Source: Microbacterium sp. MYb45
GTDB taxonomy: Bacteria > Actinomycetota > Actinomycetes > Actinomycetales > Microbacteriaceae
Direction of reading: 5' to 3'
Length of the DNA stretch: 64,000 bases
Assembly (NCBI RefSeq): GCF_002979655.1
Contig: NZ_PCPG01000018.1
Location: forward strand, 1-64,000
Shown: positions 42,119 through 50,535 of the stretch, one piece after another
Numbering within the stretch: position 1 is the first letter of the stretch
Layout of the letters: each line of letters opens with the position of its first letter
The notes under the pieces: model-generated
Database searches by the model: none
Seen by the model: the letters and a program-made list of their open reading frames with translations, nothing else
Told to the model about the DNA's origin: nothing
Translations under genes and position numbers: made by a program

Positions 42119-43465
42119 ATGCTCGTCGCCGCTAGCGCCATATCGTTCATCGTCACGCTGACGTTCCTCGTCTACGTCTTCATGATCATCGTTCCCTTCC
42201 TCCGCCGCACTCCGGACCCCGATGGTCGCGTGGATGCCTTCGCATGGCACATCTTCGTGCCGTGCCGGGATGAGGAGGTCGTCATCTCGCGAACCATCCG
42301 GATGCTCCGCTCCACGGTGCCGGAGGCACACGTCTGGGTGATCGATGACGACAGCGACGACCGCACCGCGTCGATCGTCCAGTCGGCCGCCGAGGCGGAC
42401 GCCTTCGTGCACCTCGTCCAGCGCCGGCGCCCCGAGGCGAGGACCGGCAAAGGGGATGCGCTCAATGCCGCGTACTTCGCGCTGAACGCGTTCCTCCCCG
42501 CCGATACCGACCGTTCGCGCGTCGTCGTGTGCGTCGTCGATGCCGATGGCGAGGTGGCCGAGAACATCCTCCGCAAGGCCGCCTCACCCCACGCGTTCGG
42601 AGATCCCGAAGTCGGGGCGGCGCAGGTCACCGTCTACATGAAGAACCGCGACGATCGGCGCCCGGTCCCGGACGCCGGGTGGGCCCGCAACACGTTCGGA
42701 CGATTCCTCATCCGGATGCAGGACCTCGAGTTCCGCGGGCCGATCGCCGCGATCCAATCCCTCCGCGGCTGGACCGAGACCGTCGGCCTCGGCGGCAACG
42801 GCCAGTTCACGCGCCTGTCGGTTCTGGACGACATCGCCGCGAGATCCGACAGGCCGTGGCACGGCTCTCTTCTGGAGGACTACGAGCTGGGCATCCACGT
42901 GCTGCTGGCGGGGCATAAGAACCGCCACCTGCACGACACCTACGTCGCCCAGGAGGCGCTGCACGATTTCCGACGGTTCACGGTCCAACGCACGCGCTGG
43001 GCGCAGGGGAACATGCAGTGCATCCGCTACATCCCCGAGATCGTCCGATCTCCCATGCTCACGAACGCCGGCATTCTCGAGATCTGCTATTACCTGCTTC
43101 TCCCGGTCTTCCAGGTGGTGGCCAGCCTCGCCGCTGTGACCCTGGTCGTCGGGGCGATCGTGGGAGTGGTCTCCGGGGCATTCGCCCTCCCCTGGGGCTT
43201 CCTGCCCGTCCTCGCCATCCTCTTCCTCCTCTTCGGCATCGGCCCCTTCTTCATCTGGGGGCCGCTCTACCGTCGGTACAGCGAGCCCGATGCCGGATTC
43301 TGGACGGGCGTCCTCTGGGGATTCGGGATGTGGGTGTACGACTACTACGTCTATCTGACGGGTGCCCGCGCGCTCTATCGGATCGTCCGGGGCCGGAACG
43401 GGTGGGCGAAGACCCGCCGCAACGCGGAGATCGATGTGGCCGGTCCGATCGCGAAGGACGCCTGA
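42119..43465 (+). CDS. processive family 2 glycosyltransferase
   Basis: Membrane glycosyltransferase of 448 aa. One N-terminal span is followed by the GT-A domain with VIDDDSDDRT, VVDADGEV, an EDYELG acidic site and the QRTRWAQGN motif of processive enzymes, then three or four C-terminal spans. This layout fits synthesis and extrusion of a beta-linked polymer, as in hyaluronan or poly-N-acetylglucosamine synthases. With the 2-epimerase just upstream, a ManNAc-containing exopolymer is a reasonable guess. GAGG lies 5 nt before the ATG. Confidence 0.87.
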   Translation: MLVAASAISFIVTLTFLVYVFMIIVPFLRRTPDPDGRVDAFAWHIFVPCRDEEVVISRTIRMLRSTVPEAHVWVIDDDSDDRTASIVQSAAEADAFVHLVQRRRPEARTGKGDALNAAYFALNAFLPADTDRSRVVVCVVDADGEVAENILRKAASPHAFGDPEVGAAQVTVYMKNRDDRRPVPDAGWARNTFGRFLIRMQDLEFRGPIAAIQSLRGWTETVGLGGNGQFTRLSVLDDIAARSDRPWHGSLLEDYELGIHVLLAGHKNRHLHDTYVAQEALHDFRRFTVQRTRWAQGNMQCIRYIPEIVRSPMLTNAGILEICYYLLLPVFQVVASLAAVTLVVGAIVGVVSGAFALPWGFLPVLAILFLLFGIGPFFIWGPLYRRYSEPDAGFWTGVLWGFGMWVYDYYVYLTGARALYRIVRGRNGWAKTRRNAEIDVAGPIAKDA

Positions 43466-43995
43466 TGTCACGCACCGCTTCGCTGCCTCCCCGCGTTCGC
43501 GTCAGGACTCCTCGCCGCTCTTCACTCGCGATGAAGGTACGGCTGTTCGTGGGAGTGGGGTTGATCGCCGCCGCTGTCGTGCTCGTCTTCCTGGTGCCGC
43601 AGGTCGTCTTTCTGGAAACGGAGGTCGCTCGCCTCTGGCTGCCCACGATCACCCCTGGCACGTTCACCGCGGCGGTCGAGTCCCCGGTGGCTTTCCTCGC
43701 CGCGCCGCTGTGGGGGCTCGGGGGTGTGATCCTGGCGGCGACCCGCGTCAGCGGGGTGCGGGTGTGCGTGTCGGTGGTCCTCTCCACGGTGCTGATCCTG
43801 GTGACGAACCAGGTGCGGCTCGGCGTCTTCGCGCGGGCAGCGGTGACGGCGGGATCTGCTGAGGGTTACGAGGTCGCCCTGCGTCTGGGTGGGTCCGTGC
43901 TGAGCATCGTCGGGTTCAGCGCCGCCTATCTGGTCTTCGTGATCGTGATCGCCGACCTGCCCCTGTTCGGCCGGAGGCGGATGCCGACAGGCTGA
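43465..43995 (+). CDS. membrane protein of the polysaccharide cluster
   Basis: Protein of 176 aa with a basic N-terminus and four predicted membrane segments. No family recognised. Its ATG overlaps the GT2 stop (ATGA), which is the only functional clue: it may assist the synthase or the export of its product. Confidence 0.65.
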   Translation: MSRTASLPPRVRVRTPRRSSLAMKVRLFVGVGLIAAAVVLVFLVPQVVFLETEVARLWLPTITPGTFTAAVESPVAFLAAPLWGLGGVILAATRVSGVRVCVSVVLSTVLILVTNQVRLGVFARAAVTAGSAEGYEVALRLGGSVLSIVGFSAAYLVFVIVIADLPLFGRRRMPTG

Positions 43996-44154
43996 GCCTC
44001 GTCGGATACGCTGGGCGGGTGAGCCCTGAGTCGGATAGACGCTAGATCGCGGGTGTGAGCGCACGTCGTGCGCTCCCCGCATCCTCGTCGACCTCACTCA
44101 CCCGCCGCTCGGCGCGTTTCGCAGCGCCCGCGGCTCTGCGCGTCTGGATGCTCC

Positions 44155-45285
44155 ATGCCGTTCCTCATCCCCGTCCTCGCTCTGGCGATCTTCGCCCAGG
44201 GCACCAGCGAGTTCATGCTCGCCGGTCTTCTGCTCCCGCTGTCCGCCGACCTCGACGTCGACCCTCCGACCGCCGCCCTGCTGACCTCCGCCTTCGCGGT
44301 GGGCATGGTGGTGGGCGCGCCGCTGATGGCGGTGTTCGCCAGCCGCTGGCGTCCGCGGCAGACCCTCGTGCTGCTCCTCGTGATCTTCATCGCCGCGCAC
44401 GTGGTCGGTGCGCTCGCACCGTCGTTCTCCCTGCTCCTCGTCACCCGGGTGCTCGCCGCCCTGGCGAACGCCGGCTTCCTGGCGATCGCGCTGGCCACCG
44501 TGCGCGGCATCGTCGCGCCGGCGCAGACGACCAGGGCCGTCGCCGTCCTGCTCGCGGGCACGACGCTCGCGACGATCGTTGGCGTCCCCGCCGGCGCGAT
44601 GCTCGCGAACGCCTTCGGATGGCGTTCCACCTTCTGGGCCGTGGTGCTGCTCTGCCTCCCGGCCGTCGTCGCGCTGCTCTTGGACCGCACGCTCGGCGCC
44701 GTTCCGCGCTCGCCGCGGATCGACGTGCGCGCCGAGGTCGCCGAGCTGCGTCGGCGACCGGTTCTCGTGGCCGTGGTGCTCGCCGTGCTCGTGAACGCCG
44801 CGACCTTCGGGGTGTTCACGTTCCTCGCCGTCGTCGGCGCGGATGCCGGGATCGATGCCGCCTGGATCCCGCTGCTCCTCGCCGTGTTCGGAATCGGCGC
44901 CTTCCTCGGGGTGGCCGCCACCGGTCGATGGGGTGCCCGCTGGGCGCGCACATGGATCGTGGTCGGCGCCGCGGCCACGACCGTCGTCTGGATGGTCTTC
45001 GGCCTCGCTGTCTCGTCGGTGTCGGCCGTGTTCCTCGGGGCGCTGATCGGCGGGCTGCTGTCGTTCGCGGTCGGCTCCGCCCTTATCGGGCGCATCGTCG
45101 GTGAGGCCGAAGGTGCACCGGTGCTCGGCGGTGCCTATGCCACGGCGGCGTTGAACCTCGGCGCGATCGGTGGTCCGGTGCTCGCCGGGATCGGGTACTC
45201 CGGTGTCGGCACTCCGGGCGTGCTGTTCGTCGCGGCGGGGATCACCGCCGTCAGCGTCGTGCTCACGCCGCTGTTGCGACGATGA
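44155..45285 (+). CDS. MFS transporter, Cmx/CmrA-like drug efflux
   Basis: Major facilitator of 376 aa with twelve spans. It begins PFLIPVLALAIFAQGTSEFM, and the following LAGLLLPLSADLDVDPPTAA resembles chloramphenicol-type and arabinose-efflux-type permeases of actinobacteria. Substrate not determinable from sequence. The upstream in-frame extension to 44068 is rich in Arg/Pro and unlikely to be translated. No regulator is adjacent. Confidence 0.8.
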   Translation: MPFLIPVLALAIFAQGTSEFMLAGLLLPLSADLDVDPPTAALLTSAFAVGMVVGAPLMAVFASRWRPRQTLVLLLVIFIAAHVVGALAPSFSLLLVTRVLAALANAGFLAIALATVRGIVAPAQTTRAVAVLLAGTTLATIVGVPAGAMLANAFGWRSTFWAVVLLCLPAVVALLLDRTLGAVPRSPRIDVRAEVAELRRRPVLVAVVLAVLVNAATFGVFTFLAVVGADAGIDAAWIPLLLAVFGIGAFLGVAATGRWGARWARTWIVVGAAATTVVWMVFGLAVSSVSAVFLGALIGGLLSFAVGSALIGRIVGEAEGAPVLGGAYATAALNLGAIGGPVLAGIGYSGVGTPGVLFVAAGITAVSVVLTPLLRR

Positions 45286-45322
45286 TCGCCCCATGACGCG
45301 ATGGATGCGAAAGACTGGAGGC

Positions 45323-45850
45323 ATGACTTCGCCTGTGCTCGACTCGCTCCTCGCCCGCATCGTCGAGAGCGGGCTGCTCGAAGACCCGATCGCCGAGAAC
45401 GGCCTCGTGTACGGACGGGCGAGCATCGATGCGGCCGGCACCGTCGTGAACGTGAACGTCGACCCGGAACTCGACGAGCACCCGGAGGACGTCGATCACG
45501 AGGCGCTGATCGCGGCGGTGTCGCGCATCCTCTCGGTCGGCGAGTCCCGGTGGCGGGCCATCGTCGACGAGGTCGCCACCGACATCGATGACGCCGTCGA
45601 TGACGAGCCCGTCATCGAGCAGATCGACCTGCGCGACGACCTCGAGGCGACATCGGTCGTCGTCTTCGCCGATGCCGTGCTGCTCGCGTTCCTGGCGCCG
45701 AAGCAGTTCCCGGACTCGCGGATCCTCGTGCAGCTCGACGAGGAGCTCGAGGTCGAGGGCGTCGAGGTGCGCGAGCTCGACGGCACCGAGACCGTCGACT
45801 TCGACACCCTCGACGAACTCCTCGATCACATCAGCCGCGCCGACGACTGA
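45323..45850 (+). CDS. acidic conserved protein of unknown function
   Basis: Soluble protein of 175 aa, strongly acidic (many Asp/Glu, e.g. DEHPEDVDHEALIAAVSRI), with no signal peptide, membrane segment or cofactor motif that I can read. It starts at an ATG with GGAGG 3 nt upstream, 37 nt after the MFS stop, and is followed 9 nt later by a small membrane gene, so the three may be cotranscribed. Confidence 0.65.
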   Translation: MTSPVLDSLLARIVESGLLEDPIAENGLVYGRASIDAAGTVVNVNVDPELDEHPEDVDHEALIAAVSRILSVGESRWRAIVDEVATDIDDAVDDEPVIEQIDLRDDLEATSVVVFADAVLLAFLAPKQFPDSRILVQLDEELEVEGVEVRELDGTETVDFDTLDELLDHISRADD

Positions 45851-45859
45851 TCTCGTCGC

Positions 45860-46288
45860 GTGGAAGACATCGCCGCTTCTCGCTCGGCCTCACCGCCTAC
45901 ATCTCGCCGGCCGGGACGCGGGAGCATCCTGCTGTCCGCGATCGGCGCGGCGGCGGTCGGCGTCGTGGTGACCTGGTGGATCACGACCGCGCAACGCGTG
46001 TCCGTGGCATCCGATGCCGACCTCTCATCCGTGCCGTTCGGCTTTCCGCTGACCTGGATCACGCAGGACCACTCGTCGAACCCCTTCACCGCGTATCCGG
46101 CCGACGTCGCCCTGCGGCTCACCGGTCGCACCGGCATCCCCTATCCGACTTCGTACGAGTGGCTGCCCTTCATCGGTGACGCGCTGATCTGGGGTGCGGT
46201 GTTCTGGGCGCTCGGGATGGTCGTGCTTCCGGCCGTGGTGCGTACGATACGCGCGAGGTCAGGCCGTCAGCTTCGATCCTTGAAGTAG
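45860..46288 (+). CDS. small membrane protein of unknown function
   Basis: Protein of 142 aa with two predicted membrane segments (about 28-46 and 107-127) and an extracytoplasmic loop between. GTG start. Its 3' end overlaps the 3' end of the convergent permease gene at 46267 by 22 nt. No family recognised. Confidence 0.6.
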   Translation: MEDIAASRSASPPTSRRPGRGSILLSAIGAAAVGVVVTWWITTAQRVSVASDADLSSVPFGFPLTWITQDHSSNPFTAYPADVALRLTGRTGIPYPTSYEWLPFIGDALIWGAVFWALGMVVLPAVVRTIRARSGRQLRSLK

Positions 46289-47343
46289 ACGAAAAAATGG
46301 TGCTGCCGGATCGCCGCCGCCATCGCCCATGCCCCTGCGATGCAGCCGGCGAGGACGGCGACCGCGCCTTTGCCACCTTCAGCGATCAGTGCGAACTGAT
46401 CCGCCTGTCCGACGGGAGCAGCCATGAGAACCGCTGCGGCGAATGCACCTGTGGCGGCAGGCACGGACCAGGCCACCGTCTCCCAGATGATCTGCGCCTG
46501 GACATCTCGTCGACGGGCACCGGCATGAAGGTTCGATGCGAGTTCCAGGCGGCGCAGCCGCACGGACACTGCGCCCAGGAGCAACGCCGACAAGAGCAAC
46601 GCGACGGGAACGTGCCGAAGCAGGCGTTGCTCGAACCTCTCCGCTCCTGTGAACCGCGTGCCCAACGTGGTGTTCAGCTGAGCGACGACGGGCTCTTCGC
46701 CATCGGATGCTGTACCCGGCATAACGACCTGCAGCAGATGCGTCCTCAGCATCGGGTCTTCAGGCCATTGACGAACCCAGCATTCATCGAAACGCTCTCG
46801 CGCGGTGCTCGGAACGAGTGCCGCCCATCCCATTCCGGGGCGACGTCCGTCGGTCGGGTAGGCGAAGACGCCTTGAATGCGGGCGGACGCTCCATCGAGG
46901 GGCAGCGCGTCTCCGCGGAATCGCTGCAACGTGCTCGACACCTCTTCAGAGATGAGGATGCCTCGGTTGGATACGGCGCCCATCGCCAGTACGTCCGAGA
47001 ATGATCGAGTCACGTCGAATCGCGCCATCGGAGCCCCGGGCAAGGCTGCGAGGGAAAGGGGTGAGGCCAACGGTTTCATCGCTCCGGCGCCCTGAACTCC
47101 GGGTAGGTCGTTAAGCGCTTCGCAGCGTTGGCCGTCGACTCGATCGGGAGCCGTGAGGGTCACGGTGGACGCCCCGACGCCTTGATAGTGCTCCGATTCT
47201 GTGATCAGAGATCGGGTCTCTGCGATGTCTGCAGCGACCAATCCGGCACCGAGAACCAGGAGGATCAGGGCGAAGGTTCCTGCGCGCGTCGTGCCCGATG
47301 TGATGTTCCGGAGCGCCTCACTCAGGATGCTGCGCAGGCGCAT
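46267..47343 (-). CDS. FtsX-like membrane protein of the bacteriocin cluster
   Basis: Protein of 358 aa with an N-terminal span (about 20-40), a large extracytoplasmic domain, and three C-terminal spans, the minimal layout of a single-module FtsX-like permease. It follows the ATPase gene with a 26-nt overlap and is last in the operon that starts with the lactococcin-972-like precursor. In known lactococcin 972 loci a membrane protein and an ATPase follow the precursor and are thought to act in secretion or immunity; this one would fill that position. Confidence 0.78.
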   Translation of the reverse strand: MRLRSILSEALRNITSGTTRAGTFALILLVLGAGLVAADIAETRSLITESEHYQGVGASTVTLTAPDRVDGQRCEALNDLPGVQGAGAMKPLASPLSLAALPGAPMARFDVTRSFSDVLAMGAVSNRGILISEEVSSTLQRFRGDALPLDGASARIQGVFAYPTDGRRPGMGWAALVPSTARERFDECWVRQWPEDPMLRTHLLQVVMPGTASDGEEPVVAQLNTTLGTRFTGAERFEQRLLRHVPVALLLSALLLGAVSVRLRRLELASNLHAGARRRDVQAQIIWETVAWSVPAATGAFAAAVLMAAPVGQADQFALIAEGGKGAVAVLAGCIAGAWAMAAAIRQHHFFVYFKDRS

Positions 47344-47953
47344 CCTGCCCCCGTTCCGTGAACGCTCCGAGGTCGATGACCTCGGTGCAGGCCATCTGCG
47401 TGTCGACATCGTGTGTCGCGATCACCGTGACGATGCCTTCTGAGGCAAGTTCGGCGATCGCGGCGTTCACGGTCGTCGCCGTCTGCCGGTCCAGCTGTGC
47501 CGTCGGTTCGTCGATCAGCAGCAGTTCGGGACGGATGCTAATCGCGCGCGCGAGCATGAGGCGCTGTGCTTCTCCTCCGGACAGCGAACGGAATGGTCGG
47601 TCCGCCACTGTCTCCAGGCCGAGGCGCGCCATGCCCTCGTGTGCACGCCGCTGCGACTCTGCGATCGTGTGTCCACGTGCGAGGTACGGGTACGCGACCA
47701 GATCGACTGCCCGTCGCCCAGGGACGCCCGTCGGATTCTGAAAGACCCAAGCGACCGAGGCTGCTCGACCCGAGATCTCGCCCTCCGTCGGAGAAATCCA
47801 TCCGGCCAGCAGGCCGAGGAGAGTCGACTTGCCCGAACCGGAAGGACCGACGATCGCGACGGTCCGGCCGTGATGCAGCGTGACATCGAGATTGCGGAAC
47901 AGCCAGGGTCGGTCGCCAAAACGGTGCCCCACTCCGTCCAAAGTCATCGACAT
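47318..47953 (-). CDS. ABC transporter ATPase of the bacteriocin cluster
   Basis: ATPase of 211 aa. Walker A IVGPSGSGKSTLLGLLAGW, signature SLSGGEAQRLMLARAI, Walker B LLLIDEPTAQLD and H-loop VIATHDVDTQMA are intact. ATGs at 47953 and 47947 both overlap the stop of the adaptor gene (47944). It belongs to the MacB/LolD-like group and would pair with the membrane protein encoded downstream. Confidence 0.88.
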   Translation of the reverse strand: MSMTLDGVGHRFGDRPWLFRNLDVTLHHGRTVAIVGPSGSGKSTLLGLLAGWISPTEGEISGRAASVAWVFQNPTGVPGRRAVDLVAYPYLARGHTIAESQRRAHEGMARLGLETVADRPFRSLSGGEAQRLMLARAISIRPELLLIDEPTAQLDRQTATTVNAAIAELASEGIVTVIATHDVDTQMACTEVIDLGAFTERGQDAPAQHPE

Positions 47954-48966
47954 GAGGCAGAGACCGCAACGGGGGCGACCACGACCTCGTCGGGCGCGGT
48001 GTTGCCCTCGAACAACACGAAGCTCTGACCGAGTTCGGACCCGACTATCCGCACGGGGATCGTCTTTGCTCCATCGGTCACGCACGTCATGCCTCCCTCG
48101 CCCTGCAGGATTGCGCTCGGCGGAACACTAGACACCTTCACCGTTTCGCTGAGCCGCGCGGTTCCGGGGAGCTTCGTCACCGCGCTCTCCCCTTTGGCGC
48201 CGCGATAGGCGTCCGTCGCGAGGAGATCTGCGCGCAGCCCGGCGTTATCGATGTCGCCTTCGCCGGACAACGGGATGATGAGATCATCGACGACCAGTTC
48301 TCGCGGCCCCGGGAGGGCGTCCTCCGAGAGCCTCGACACGATGATTCCTGTTCCCCCGCCGTCGATCTCGACGAGGGGGTCGCCCACCATCACGTCTTCG
48401 CCGCGGTGAACCGGGCAACTCAGGATCTCGGCCTCCCTGGCGGGCAACCAGAGCACCTGGGCGGGGTCGACGTGGTCTGCGTGGCGCACAGCCGGGATGA
48501 CGACGGCTGCCGCCTTCAGCGTGCGAGTGCCGAACACCCCGTCCACGGGGATGTCCTGTCCCAGGCGCACCAGCTCTTTCTGGAGCGCTGCGACATCGTC
48601 GCCGCGGTCGCCCACGTGCAGTGGCCGCCACAGTGGCTCATCGGTTGCGAGGTTGATGAGTCCCGTCCCCTGCACGGCGAACGTCGATTCGCCGGAGAGG
48701 AGTTCGCCACCCGCCCTGCATGCAGCCGCTGTGATGGTTCCGTCTACTTTGGTCGGCAAGGACATGGGTGGCACCTCGGTCACTTCCACATCAACGGCGC
48801 GCGGGTCTGCGAAGTCCTGCTCGGATACAGGGGTGCGGTCGGACACTGCAGGACCGGCGAGGGACGGGGGAACCGTCGATGAGACGACGAGCAAGCCGCC
48901 TCCGAAGCTGAGCGCCAAGAGACAGAGCGCGCAGACCGCCACGAAACCGACGTTCCGCCACTTCAC
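47944..48966 (-). CDS. peptidoglycan-binding adaptor-like protein of the bacteriocin cluster
   Basis: Protein of 340 aa with an N-terminal signal or anchor (residues 7-32) and an extracytoplasmic part. A peptidoglycan-binding domain 1 element is readable as GDRGDDVAALQKELVRLGQD plus GVFGTRTLKAAA. The remaining segments (for example RGEDVMVGDPLVEIDGG) resemble the biotinyl/lipoyl-like hairpin of periplasmic adaptor subunits. Such adaptors join a MacB-like ABC pair in Gram-positives. It overlaps the lipoprotein gene stop by 4 nt. Confidence 0.78.
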   Translation of the reverse strand: MKWRNVGFVAVCALCLLALSFGGGLLVVSSTVPPSLAGPAVSDRTPVSEQDFADPRAVDVEVTEVPPMSLPTKVDGTITAAACRAGGELLSGESTFAVQGTGLINLATDEPLWRPLHVGDRGDDVAALQKELVRLGQDIPVDGVFGTRTLKAAAVVIPAVRHADHVDPAQVLWLPAREAEILSCPVHRGEDVMVGDPLVEIDGGGTGIIVSRLSEDALPGPRELVVDDLIIPLSGEGDIDNAGLRADLLATDAYRGAKGESAVTKLPGTARLSETVKVSSVPPSAILQGEGGMTCVTDGAKTIPVRIVGSELGQSFVLFEGNTAPDEVVVAPVAVSASCR

Positions 48967-49583
48967 TCGTCACCTGTCGCGGTCAGCGGCGCAGCCGAAC
49001 ACGTGGCGTAGAGGTCGGGGCCTTCATCGGTGAGGAAGGGGAATGCGAATTCTGGATTGTCGCGAAGATAATTCTCCAGAGAGTATGACGGATCGAGCGC
49101 GCCTAAGCGGATGAGGCAGTCGTAGATGAGTTCATTGGGGTCGCGGTTGCTCGGATTCTGCCGCTGGCTGTGCCACAGGCGGCCGAGTACCGTCTCGCCG
49201 GATTCGCCTTCGCATTCCGTCATCGCGTCCTGCACGCGTTCGTCCGAGAGACCGGCGCCGCGTTCGACACCGTAGGCGCCGTCCTCTTCGTACTCCACGA
49301 GTTCGATGTCGTGCTCATCGAGGCAATCGTCGAAGCGCTTGACCACCTCCGCCCACTCCTGTTCGGTGATCTCCTCATCGCGGATCACATCGCGGACAAA
49401 GTCGATATCGGCACTCAGCCACGTCTCTCGGTACTCGTCCGCATAGGTGCCCGTGAAGCGCGGAACGTCCCCTTCGGCGATGGAGGCGTCGGGTGTTGAC
49501 CCACCAGGCGAGCAGGCGGTCAATGAGGCCAGGCTGAGCGCGACGCACGCAGCGGCCGCGCTCAGTCTGGCAACGCACGACAT
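48963..49583 (-). CDS. unknown lipoprotein of the bacteriocin cluster
   Basis: Protein of 206 aa. The N-terminus has a hydrophobic stretch and lipobox LTAC, so it should be a lipoprotein. The mature part is acidic and contains four cysteines that could pair. No family recognised. The ATG at 49583 has TTGGAAG at suitable spacing; a GTG at 49601 is less likely. It lies directly between the bacteriocin precursor (23 nt away) and the adaptor gene, which makes an immunity or processing role conceivable. Confidence 0.7.
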   Translation of the reverse strand: MSCVARLSAAAACVALSLASLTACSPGGSTPDASIAEGDVPRFTGTYADEYRETWLSADIDFVRDVIRDEEITEQEWAEVVKRFDDCLDEHDIELVEYEEDGAYGVERGAGLSDERVQDAMTECEGESGETVLGRLWHSQRQNPSNRDPNELIYDCLIRLGALDPSYSLENYLRDNPEFAFPFLTDEGPDLYATCSAAPLTATGDE

Positions 49584-49606
49584 CACGACTTCCAACCTCA
49601 CCGGCT

Positions 49607-49927
49607 TTAGTACGTGTATCTGTAGTACCAGGCCTTATTGCCCGTCCACCCTGTCTCTTTGTCGATCTTCGACCAGACGCCGCGGGGTTGATCGCTCGAC
49701 TTGTAGTCGCGGTTGCCGGTAATCGTCACGCTCGAGCGGTGCCAATTCTTCGGATGGTAATAGTTGGAGTAATTGTGTGTTTCTTCCGCGCTACCGGTGT
49801 AAACGCCGAATTTGTGAGTTCCGCCTTCAGGGTATGTCGTTGTGGCGCTGGCTGCCGACGCTCCTCCTGCGGCCAGCAGCGCGCCGACGACGATTCCTGC
49901 GGCAATGTTACGCACGCGTACGCGCAT
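49607..49927 (-). CDS. lactococcin 972 family bacteriocin precursor
   Basis: Small secreted protein of 106 aa. A signal peptide (basic MRVRVR, hydrophobic core, Ala-Ser-Ala type cleavage near residue 28) is followed by a mature part of about 78 residues with the family landmarks: an N-terminal EGG (TTTYPEGGTHKFGVY), the central NYSNYYHPKNWHRSSVT, the GVWSKI segment, and a C-terminal Gly-Asn-Lys followed by Tyr-rich end. Lactococcin 972 itself binds lipid II and blocks septum formation in sensitive cells. GGAG is 8 nt before the ATG. It heads an operon with lipoprotein, adaptor, ATPase and membrane protein. Local GC is lower than the flanks, which fits transfer. Confidence 0.85.
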   Translation of the reverse strand: MRVRVRNIAAGIVVGALLAAGGASAASATTTYPEGGTHKFGVYTGSAEETHNYSNYYHPKNWHRSSVTITGNRDYKSSDQPRGVWSKIDKETGWTGNKAWYYRYTY

Positions 49928-50016
49928 GATAGGGCTCCGATCGTTGAGTGCCAGAGATCCATGGCACACAACGAAGCTAACCCGACGTCAACTATTGAAC
50001 CAGTGCGCCGAGAATT

Positions 50017-50030
50017 GAATATCAATATTC
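50017..50030. promoter_or_regulatory. AT-rich inverted repeat upstream of the bacteriocin gene
   Basis: GAATAT and ATATTC flank CA, in the most AT-rich stretch of this region (49975-50040) between the bacteriocin precursor start and the upstream small membrane gene. A promoter reading toward the bacteriocin gene is likely here, but I could not fix -35 and -10 boxes. Confidence 0.35.
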
Positions 50031-50066
50031 TGTGACGCGCAATACGCCCCTCTTGACGGCGGGCGA

Positions 50067-50399
50067 CTATCCGAGGTTCAGCGCGCCGTTCATCACGAGA
50101 TTCGTGATGAGGAGGGCGATCAGTGTGATCGTGATGCCCGCTGCCGGGAGAAGCCAGGCCAAACGGAGTCGAGATCTCGTGAAGAAGTACACGCCTGTGG
50201 TGACGATGAAGACGATCAGGTCGGTCATCCAGAATCCGCGGGCTACGGTCTCGAGTGTCGGGTAGTCGCAGTGACCGGAGCAGCCCGCGATCTCGAGGGT
50301 CCGTGCCAGAACGACCAGCGCAGACACGACCGCCACGAAGAGACTCCCCCACGCCAGGTTGTCACCGATCTGCGGTTGCGCGCTGCGCTGGTCGTTCAT
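50067..50399 (-). CDS. small membrane protein upstream of the bacteriocin operon
   Basis: Protein of 110 aa with three predicted membrane segments and an external loop containing AGCSGHCDYP. Not recognised. It is on the same strand as the bacteriocin operon, separated by 139 nt of AT-rich sequence, so it may be an independent unit or a candidate immunity protein. The topology and GCxxxC loop resemble the protein at 26521-26883. Confidence 0.6.
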   Translation of the reverse strand: MNDQRSAQPQIGDNLAWGSLFVAVVSALVVLARTLEIAGCSGHCDYPTLETVARGFWMTDLIVFIVTTGVYFFTRSRLRLAWLLPAAGITITLIALLITNLVMNGALNLG

Positions 50400-50450
50400 T
50401 TTGCTCCTGTGCCTCGTCTTGCGAGGTTACGCGACCTCGTGAGACACATC

Positions 50451-50525
50451 GTCGGGCGGAGAACTCCGCGTCGGGCGGAAGAATGCACCTGGATCCTCCG
50501 CCCGACGGCGAGTTTCTCCGCCCGT
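50451..50525. terminator. long hairpin downstream of corA
   Basis: About 29-bp arms: GTCGGGCGGAGAACTCCGCG... from 50451 to 50479 nearly mirrors 50497-50525, with a few mismatches and a 17-nt loop. It lies just past the corA stop (50536, minus strand) and upstream of the small membrane gene, so it can stop corA transcription. Its length and nested GGCGGA words resemble a palindromic element more than a simple terminator. Confidence 0.6.
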
Positions 50526-50535
50526 CGCGGTGGCG

